Shown: piece after piece, positions 58,801 through 64,000 of the stretch | How the letters are laid out: every line of letters starts with the position of its first letter | How positions within the stretch are numbered: position 1 is the first letter of the stretch | Source: Nansenia antarctica | Lineage: Eukaryota; Chordata; Actinopteri; Argentiniformes; Microstomatidae | NCBI GenBank assembly: GCA_963989245.1 | Contig: OZ022349.1 | Location: forward strand, 24,825,632-24,889,631 | Direction of reading: 5' to 3' | Length of the DNA stretch: 64,000 bases | Program-made: the position numbers and the translations under genes | Notes under the pieces: model-generated | Databases searched by the model: none | Told to the model about the DNA's origin: nothing | What the model saw: only the letters and a program-made list of their open reading frames with translations

Positions 58801-61800
58801 AGTTCCACATACTGGCTCCTGTCCTCGTCCTTGAAGAAGGGGAACTTGGGTCCCTCCACCTGGGGAAACATCCTGTAGTGGATGATCGGGGCTGGAGTGA
58901 CGGTCTGGGTGTCCGGCCTGCATGCATTTTGGTTCACTGGAGGACCTAGGGGTGTGCTACGCTCTTGGGGAATGGCTCCCCTCCCGGGCAGCGACGCTGG
59001 CTCCCTCTGGGCCGCGTAGCGGTCGGGTCCCTGGTCCTCTTCCTTCAAGGTGGTCAGCTGGGCCTGTAGTTGGACAGTCATGGCGGGGGTCATGGAGCCA
59101 TCGGCGGGGGGTTCAGGAGATGGCACTCGAGAGGGCCGTGCGGATGATGCTCTGGAGCTACGGGCCGACGGAGCTCTGCTGATGCACACGTCGCGCATGG
59201 TCTGCATCACTTCCTCCATCTTCTCCGCGTGCAGTTGCTCTCTCGCCATCTGCCTCTCCGCCGCGCGTTCCGCCCCCTCCATCTGGAGGCGCTCGCGCTC
59301 GAAATGGATGCGTTCCCTCTCTAACGCCTCCTGGCGCTGTCTCTCCGCCGCACGTTCCCTCTCTAACGCCTCCTGGCGCTGTCTCTCCGCCGCACGTTCC
59401 GCTCCTTCCATCTGGAGGCGTTCACGCTCGAACTGGAGGCGTTCCCGCTCTAACGCCATCTCGGCCTGTTGGCGCATACATTCTGACAGCGCGGCACTAC
59501 TCCCTCTGGAGTGCAGGCTATCCGCCCCAGAGGCAGAACTGCCCACGGAAACCCTGGACCGGGAGGAAGCCACTGAACGGCAGGAGCTAGGTCTCGAGCG
59601 CGCCGTACTGGGAGGCAGATCGTTAAGGCTGAGGCCCTCCCTCTTCCGCCCGCAGGCGCTGTCAGACCGGGCCTCTCCTTCCTGTTCTTCCGTTTCTACG
59701 GCAAAACCCTGCTGTTCTGCCATCTCATCCTCAGGCTGGTGCTCTTTGATGGCTGTCTCGGTGCTAGCCACCCGCGCGCCGGCGGACACCTCGGCCTCTC
59801 CGACCACTGTATCCCGTGGAGTGCGCTCCTCACTACCACTCAGTGAGCTTTCGAGCTCAAGCTCATACTCTTGTAACCTCGGAGGCAATCGCGGGACTCT
59901 CTGTGGTCGTGGCTCTGGCTCAGGGGGCGGAGAAGGGGGGGTAACTGTCTTGTCTGGTTGGCTGCGCTCAGCCATGCTATCACTACACAACCTATCCGGC
60001 TCGAAGGACCAATTGTAACCAGGGAGTAGCTAAAGGACTGTAGAATTTAGGAAGGGCTGGTTATCTAACTAACTCGGAGCTAAATCGGCAGTGTAGGAGG
60101 ATAGAGGCAGGGGGGCGCCAGCAACCCTTTAGACTAGCATTACTAGCATTAGCATTAACATTAGCTAACAGACAACTAAACACACAGCAATGTAGCAAAT
60201 ATGAACAAACACATTTATTTATACAAATGATATATACATCCCCGTATATACTCCCTCCCCGCCGGCCACACACACACTCAATCACTCACTCACACGCAGT
60301 ACCTGGCCTGAAAAAGGCTTAGAGTCCCGGACTGAAAGGAGCGCGTTGAGGCCTGGTTGGAGCTCGCATGTGCGTCGAGGAAGGCAGCAGACAAAGGGGG
60401 GGGGTGACGTTGCAACTCGAAGGGAAAGGGGCTTCTTCGTAGTCAACGACGAGGTGTGAAGGGTTCAGGTCCGGTGGTCCACGGTCAGCTCCGGTGGTGT
60501 CGGCGGCCGGTCGCAATCCACTCGTGGAGGCGACGGCTCTGTCCAGCTTGGGTCTCGCTATGCGCCAACGTTAGCAGCCGGCGGCTAGCAAGGCTGGCTA
60601 ACGGGGACACAGCTAAACTGGGCTAGCGCTGCCAACTCAACAAACTCCGAACTCCCGCGGTGCTGCGGGTAGCCCGTGATTCACTACGAACAGTCAATGT
60701 TAAAGGCAGGTCTCTAACTGACTCGGGTTGTCTTCGGTCTCAGCACCGTGTGCGTTTACTGATCCACCATCTTTGTCTCACATTCGGTTCCTTCTCCTTC
60801 TTCTTCACTCTCGTCACTCTCAGACCACAGACCACTTCCGTCGCTATATATACACCAACCGAACATACATCCGGTCACGTACGCCAATCATACATCCGGT
60901 CACGTACGCCACTCAAAACCACGCCCACTAGTCTGGCGCTTGCACAATACTAAACAAATCTAAGACAGAACTTATACAATTACAATAACAATACATACAC
61001 CTTCATGAAAACGTACATGAATAGTATGGAAAATAATAAAGGAAATAACAGGGGCAAAATAGGGCTGATTTGGGGAAACTAACTGGCTCTAAATTGTGGG
61101 CCTTCATAACACCAATGTTTGCAGCATTGATAAAACTTTATATAATCAAACATTCACCAGTGCTATTTATTAGCTTTTGGTACATTTTGGAATATAAAAT
61201 AAGTTTTTAGGCTTGCTTTATATCAAATATAGTGAAAATGGGGTGGTCAAAAATATTAGCCCCCATGTGAATATCTGCTTTAAAAACATACCTAAGCAAC
61301 CAATCAGATTTCAAACCACACCTGTACAGTCAATTGGCTTCCTAACAACACCTGAGCATTCAATTAGCATAAAAGGACTCCAAGAAACAGGGCACTTGAA
61401 CACATTATTGAGAGGGACTATACTACTACTCTTACTCACCATGCCAAAGACAAAGGAAATCAGTCTTGAGCTCAGAAAGAATATAGTGGAGGCTCATGAT
61501 AAGGCGGAAGGCTACACTGCCATTTCCAAGCGTCTCAGTGTCTAGAACCGCTGTACGTTGCATCATTGCTAAGTACAAGGAGACAAATTCTGTAAGAAAC
61601 AAACCTGGGGCGTGGTTGAAAGCTCAAGATTTCAAGAACTCTGGAGAGGAAAATAGTCAGAGATGTCAGCAAGACACCAAGGACATCTGCCAAGATGATT
61701 GTTGCTGACCTGGCCTCTTCTGGAGTTGATGTTTCAAGGAACACAGTTGTGAGGGCTCTTCATCGTGGTGAGCTTCAGGGCCATCGTCCCAGAAGAACCC

Positions 61801-63278
61801 CTTTACTCAAAGAGCGGCACATCAGAGCCAGACTGAGGTTTGCCCGTGAACATTTGAAAGGTAAAGATGAGTTTTGGAAATCTGTGCTTTGGTCTGATGA
61901 GACTAAACTGGAACTGTTTGGGCACATGGATGTTGTCTGGCGAAGAAAGGGAGAGGCCTTCAACCCTAAGAACACAGCTCCCACAGTTAAACATGGTGGT
62001 GGGAGCATCATGCTGTGGGGCTGTTTTGCAGCCTCAGGCACAGGGAGCCTTGTTCAGGTGCATGGCATCATGAAAAAAGAAAACTATGTTGAAATTTTGA
62101 GGGATAATATGAAGAAATCTGCTCTTAGTCTAGGCTTAGGTCGTCACTGGGTCTTCCAACAAGACAATGACCCAAAGCATACATCAATACATTGGTCCAA
62201 CAGTTCCTAAAGGACACCAAAACCAAGGTCCTGGAGTGGCCCGCACAGAGCCCAGATCTCAATCCTATTGAGAATCTGTGGCGGGTGCTCAAAGTGAATG
62301 TCCATGCTCGGAAACCGACGCAGTTTGGACCAGCTGGAACCATTTGCAATGGAAGAATGGGCCAAAATCCCTCGAGAGACCTGTGCCAACCTAGTAAAGA
62401 ACTACTCTAAAAGGTTTTTGTCAGTTGTGGCTCAGAAAGGGTACACTATTGACTAATAATGGCCAGGGGGCTAATAATTTTGGACGTGTCATTTTTGCCG
62501 TTTCTTGTTTCAACTCAGTGCATCAATAAAATATCCTAATCAAACTTAGTGGACATTTTGTCTTTATTATTTTGGAAACAAATACACTATAAACACTTGT
62601 TGTTAATGGTCATTTCCACGGAGAAATCATGGGTTTTGTCTGATTTCACAAGGGGGGCTAATCATTTTGGCCTCAACTGTATACACCAAGATGCTAACGC
62701 TAGCTATTACACTTTTTTGGGACATTTAGCTGTTATCCAAAGCGACTTACAACAAGTACGTTTGTCTAAAGCAAGTGAATCATCTAGTCATCATAAGCAA
62801 AAATCCCTCTCACAATGCTAGAGGAAGGATCGGGGGGGGGGGGGGAGGAAGGGAAGGACAATGGTGAAGGTGGTAGATAAGCTCTTAGATAGCTTTCAGA
62901 GCGAGAGAGAGTGGTTAGGGGAAGAGAGTGAACGAGAGACAGACAAAAGGAGAGGAAGGATTACTTCCTGTTTATAGTTTTTTTTTTTATTAATAGAAGA
63001 ACTGTACAGAGGGGTGGGGGGGGTGGGTGAAGACTCTTTAGGAGGGACCACTGGACCACCCCAGGCCACACTCACACCATTTCTGAGGTGGCGGAACCGA
63101 CGTGAGACCAACGAAACAGGGCCGCAGGTGCAGGCCAGAGGGCCTACAACACTGACCCACCTGGATGAGGTTCATGGAGGCGAACCACATGAAGTTCCTG
63201 TGCTTGGAGAGCTGCTTCAGATACCCCCCCAGGGTGACTGGCCTCTCCTGCTGGGGCACGGCGTGGCTAACACTCAGC
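48172..63278 (-). CDS. mfsd13a: MFSD13A (TMEM180), last five exons
   Basis: A multi-pass membrane protein of the major facilitator type; its substrate is not established. Exons on the minus strand: 63278-63161 ('TLGGYLKQLSKHRNFMWF'), 50910-50813 ('VFHCHFNSNFF...'), 50142-49971 ('SYIAPHLNNLYFLTLCQRYG'), 49535-49342 ('VFTEGTCRLLNLVITDLVDE', 'MVALVTKPGQTFAPL'), 48473-48172 ('RQGCFYLLVLVPISCAVL'). These match remembered human TMEM180 residue by residue over long runs. All borders are AG/GT. The protein ends '...VDIKAI' at the stop 48174-48172. Earlier exons lie beyond the right edge. The 50813-50910 exon has six T where five would keep the frame (see findings). The 12-kb intron houses a transposon nest. 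Confidence 0.93.
48480..48560. repeat. (GA)n-rich array
   Basis: GAGA/GACA repeats directly at the acceptor of the last MFSD13A exon. Read on the minus strand they supply its pyrimidine tract. Confidence 0.9.
48561..49341. other. MFSD13A last intron, unique part
   Basis: AT-rich unique DNA; no element was recognised. Confidence 0.5.
49650..49960. repeat. compound (TG)n/(TCCG)n array
   Basis: TG runs broken by 'cccgtccgtccg'-type units over about 310 bp, ending about 10 bp from the donor of MFSD13A exon 50142-49971. Confidence 0.95.
50156..50228. repeat. (GGGA)n array
   Basis: Purine-only on the plus strand, starting about 15 bp from the acceptor of MFSD13A exon 50142-49971. Confidence 0.92.
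50452..50685 (-). mobile_element. tRNA-derived SINE (family B), copy 3
   Basis: Tail 'gcgccttattccaaagcgct', then 'cttgcccaaggacacc' and the reversed tRNA head 'gggttcgaaccaccg' with 'tctacctcctgagccgc'. It lies in an MFSD13A intron. Confidence 0.85.
51138..52235 (-). repeat. BEL/Pao 3' LTR
   Basis: 1,098 bp, TG...CA. It holds a 'tatatatac' box at about 51968 and a direct repeat of 'catacatccggtcacgtacg'. Confidence 0.95.
52263..54611 (-). CDS. BEL/Pao Pol, C-terminal part (RNase H, integrase)
   Basis: About 783 codons after the hAT insertion. It opens with 'TIYSTLASQYDPLGYIAPF', the conserved block after RT in BEL/Pao. RNase H follows ('FCDASEMAYGSVAY', 'SIPRLELCAA', 'WSDSTTVLQW', 'RNPADVITRG'). 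The integrase has its zinc site ('CSDCQRW') and catalytic Asp in 'GVDCFGPL', Asp in 'SDRGTNFVG' and Glu in 'AWEREIRS'. A BEL-type C-terminal domain ends at the stop near 52265. It has no internal stops but no proper start of its own: the frame opens in hAT sequence. Confidence 0.92.
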   Translation of the reverse strand, partial: YRNKPAKPQRVTMRTIYSTLASQYDPLGYIAPFTTMAKVLVRELWAQERGWDDPLPRHLEEKWKAWEQELPTLQHIQLQRSYFPPSTDLERSVITLHVFCDASEMAYGSVAYVRAAELGGEVHVSFVLARSRVAPKKQQSIPRLELCAALNGAQLGRFLLDELQLPLMSVTMWSDSTTVLQWLKSSSCRYKVFVGTRVAEILELTEVNCWRYVDTKRNPADVITRGATLRDLAEPHLYHTGPDFLQERESEWPATPALAEDREDKELRKTLFCGATQVVDPETTPGEECETLEELQKRMFCSKAGLPLDTTLSAEDYTAAELLVLQSAQQDAFSRELECLEKGKPIPSDSRLRGLAPELDGVLIRVGGRLRRAQDLDLDTKHPIVLPTKHQVTRLVIKHHDDKVQHAGGERVFAEVRRRFWILHGREAVRRYQRSCSDCQRWRATPPQPMMSDLPEDRLRLRQAPFHSTGVDCFGPLLVRNRRASEKRWGIIYTCLTTRAMHLEVLHQLTSDSFLMSFKRFTSRRGTPKTLRSDRGTNFVGGEAELRASYAAMTEEARDRLASQQVKFEFNPPNAPHFGGAWEREIRSVKNVLRTILGQKVPTDEVLETVLAEIEGILNSRPLGYTSSDVADLDPITPNFLLMGRRDSALPQVVYDPAELTGRRWWRHSQVLADQFWRQFILHYLPTLQVRQKWTRERDNLSEGAVVLVIDQSLPRAAWQTGRVTKVLPGPDGRVRTAIVDVGGRTYTRPVARLIELPQITKDTITSYLTLLEQPSQCAFPS
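54620..56213 (-). mobile_element. defective hAT transposon inserted in the BEL/Pao pol frame
   Basis: 1,594 bp with inverted ends CAGGGGTATTCAATTA and CAGGCCTATTCAATTA, and an exact 8-bp duplication gcgtagag at 54612-54619 and 56214-56221. The right end has the 'gcatgcggcccccgggcc' palindromic block common in vertebrate hAT-Charlie relatives. It keeps only the C-terminal part of a transposase. Confidence 0.95.
55020..55928 (-). pseudogene. hAT transposase, C-terminal fragment
   Basis: Two in-frame blocks on the minus strand separated by a TGA at about 55302. The first (208 codons) has 'HNDVRWLSKGKALERF', the conserved hAT block also known from the domesticated ZBED/GTF2IRD2-like proteins. 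The second has the dimerisation region 'MFGSTCTCESSFSHMNTIKS'. The BED zinc finger and the first catalytic part are missing, so the protein cannot act as a transposase. Confidence 0.88.
56222..59990 (-). CDS. BEL/Pao Gag-protease-RT, interrupted at its end
   Basis: About 1,256 codons of element sequence; the frame then runs 54 codons into the hAT duplication and element and stops at 56052. The start is the Met at 59990 or 59975 (MAERSQPDK), just after the primer site. A Pro-rich start is followed by an Arg/Glu-rich coiled coil with internal repeats (59280-59460) and the Gag-like block 'KFPFFKDEDRSQYVELR'. Zinc knuckles 'CPYCTSEHWFNEC' and 'CWNCGRDHLAKNC' (Cys654) follow. The protease-like 'AVLDDGSERTILL' comes next. 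RT has YVDN at 1176-1179, a Pao/BEL variant of YVDD. No premature stop before the insertion. Confidence 0.92.
59995..60011 (-). promoter_or_regulatory. BEL/Pao primer binding site, tRNA-Tyr type
   Basis: The minus strand reads TGGTCCTTCGAGCCGGA, 2 nt inside the 5' LTR. It complements CCA plus the 3' end of tRNA-Tyr as I remember it (17 nt). Confidence 0.8.
60014..61111 (-). repeat. BEL/Pao 5' LTR
   Basis: 1,098 bp. By eye it is identical to the 3' LTR at 51138-52235. Confidence 0.95.
61441..62456 (+). pseudogene. Tc1 transposase, frameshifted
   Basis: Starts MPKTKEISLELRKNIVEAHD and is homologous to Tc1 transposases. A frameshift at about 61540 moves reading to '...SRTAVRCIIAKYKETNSV'. A further shift near 61695 leads to 'MIVADLASSGVDVSRNTV' and the first catalytic Asp in 'VLWSDETKLELFG'. 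The second Asp is in 'FQQDNDPKHTS'. A third shift at about 62190 leads to the Glu in 'SPDLNPIENLW'. The natural end is the TAA at 62454. All three catalytic residues remain but in different frames. Confidence 0.93.
62706..62830 (-). mobile_element. short dispersed repeat (family D), copy 6
   Basis: Read on +, it has 'gttatccaaagcgacttaca', 'agtgaatcatctagtcatca' and 'cacaatgctagagg', the reverse of the other copies. Confidence 0.7.
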
Positions 63279-63470
63279 CTGAGGGAGGGAGGGAGGGAGA
63301 GACGGATGGATGGAGAGATGGATGGAGGGAGAGAGAGAGGGAGAGATGGATGGAGGGAGAGAAAGATGGAGGGAGGGAGGGGGAGAGAGAGAGGGAGGGA
63401 GGGATGGAGGGAGAGATGGATGGATGGAGGGAGAGATGGATGGATGGGGGGAGAGACAGGGGAGTGAAAG
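63279..63470. repeat. (GGGA)n/(GGAT)n purine array
   Basis: About 190 bp starting at the first intron base before MFSD13A exon 63278-63161. On the minus strand its CTCCCTCCCTC forms that exon's polypyrimidine tract. Confidence 0.93.
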
Positions 63471-64000
63471 TGGTTAGGTAAGTGCGAGGAGGATCATTAG
63501 AGGACTAATCAGTGTGTCTCTCTCTCACAGACACACACACACACACACACGCACACACACGCTATAAATAACCAACACCAGTAGGAGGGAAGAGTAAGGA
63601 GTGTGCATCACTGTCATAAACTCCCAGAGCCGCTCCACAACAGTCACTTCCAAAACTCCCATTAGTAACCAATTACTCCTGGGGGGCCAGGGCTGCCAGG
63701 CAGAGACACCACAGACACATTAAGATGAAAGGCGTTATTGATCCGTGGTCGGCCCAGTTTTACCTCCTCGACTCCGGGAGACAGACAGAGAGTCAGGGGT
63801 AGATTGATCTAGTGAGAGGCTGGTCGCCTATATAATTGCCGGCGCACACAAAGAAACACTGGCACCTCAACCCCTGCTACGGGTTCTGAATCCAAGACTT
63901 TAGATTACAGTTTGTCCTCCGTTGTATACACGGCAGATATGGAAACTAGTATGCACGACACGGTCTGACAACCTGAAGCTCCTGCACCGACAACAAGACT
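63471..64000. other. MFSD13A intron, right edge
   Basis: A short (CA)n array lies at about 63531-63560. No further exon could be recognised. Confidence 0.5.

Larger units (their letters stand above)
51138..61111 (-). mobile_element. BEL/Pao LTR retrotransposon inside the Tc1 element
   Basis: It runs on the minus strand: 5' LTR 61111-60014, 3' LTR 52235-51138. The exact 5-bp duplication ccaat flanks it (51133-51137 and 61112-61116). Both LTRs are 1,098 bp, at a constant offset of 8,876, and read as identical wherever I compared them, so the insertion is very recent. Gag and protease/RT lie upstream, RNase H and integrase downstream, with a hAT insertion between. Total 9,974 bp including the hAT. 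Confidence 0.95.
51073..62679 (+). mobile_element. Tc1-type transposon, split by a BEL/Pao insertion
   Basis: The ends CAGTTGAGGCCAAAAT are inverted at the two sides (one mismatch in the first 28 bp) and flanked by TA (51071-51072 and 62680-62681). Inner copies of the repeat ('caaaaatattagccccc' at about 61246 and 'gggggctaataattttgg' at about 62466) give the IR/DR arrangement known from Sleeping Beauty-type elements. Without the BEL insertion and its 5-bp duplication the element is 1,628 bp, normal for Tc1. Its transposase is broken. Confidence 0.93.

Noticed and set aside
59050..60018. 322-codon plus-strand frame
   Set aside because: Antisense to the BEL/Pao gag coiled coil; the Arg/Glu-rich repeats keep the opposite strand open.

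Overview
This window reads as nuclear DNA of a teleost fish. It holds two multi-exon vertebrate genes on the minus strand, very many dinucleotide and minisatellite arrays, several tRNA-derived SINE families, and fish-type transposons (Tc1, hAT, PIF/Harbinger, L2 and L1 LINEs, Ty3/gypsy, BEL/Pao). The extreme density of CA/GA arrays recalls gadiform fishes, but that is only a guess.

Layout. 1-16 kb is mostly non-coding: microsatellites, small MITEs and SINEs, a LINE fragment and two weak candidate exons. 16.1-29.6 kb (minus) is an FBXW10 orthologue. I could assemble 14 exons with consistent phases into 1,130 codons plus a stop: N-terminal domain, F-box, WD repeats and a long C-terminal tail. 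A tRNA-Gly(CCC) gene lies 1 kb upstream of its start codon. 31.1-34.9 kb is a PIF/Harbinger transposon with an apparently intact 8-exon Myb-like gene (+) facing a broken nuclease gene (-) that is split by a solo LTR. 36.6-37.2 kb is an L2-like LINE 3' end. 38.3-43.2 kb is a complete, young Ty3/gypsy element with an intact gag-pol frame. 44.5-47.3 kb holds an L1-type ORF1 without ORF2, a 118-bp triplication and an intronless HP1-gamma-like chromodomain ORF.

48.2-63.3 kb (minus) holds the last five exons of MFSD13A (TMEM180), a membrane protein of the major facilitator type; its 5' exons lie beyond the right edge. The intron between 50.9 and 63.2 kb contains a three-level nest. An old Tc1 element (51073-62679) received a BEL/Pao retrotransposon (51138-61111, LTRs of equal length that read as identical), which in turn received a defective hAT (54620-56213). 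Each layer has its expected target-site duplication, so the order of events is fixed.

The two host genes are not obviously linked in function. What they share is splice sites pressed against simple repeats and SINEs. In FBXW10 the exon 11 donor has been triplicated along with TG arrays, and the exon 12 donor is the first unit of a tandem array. I found no prokaryotic features and no CRISPR array. I did not see a clearly new biological system. The best leads are the splice-site duplications, the nest, and the chromodomain/L1 neighbourhood.
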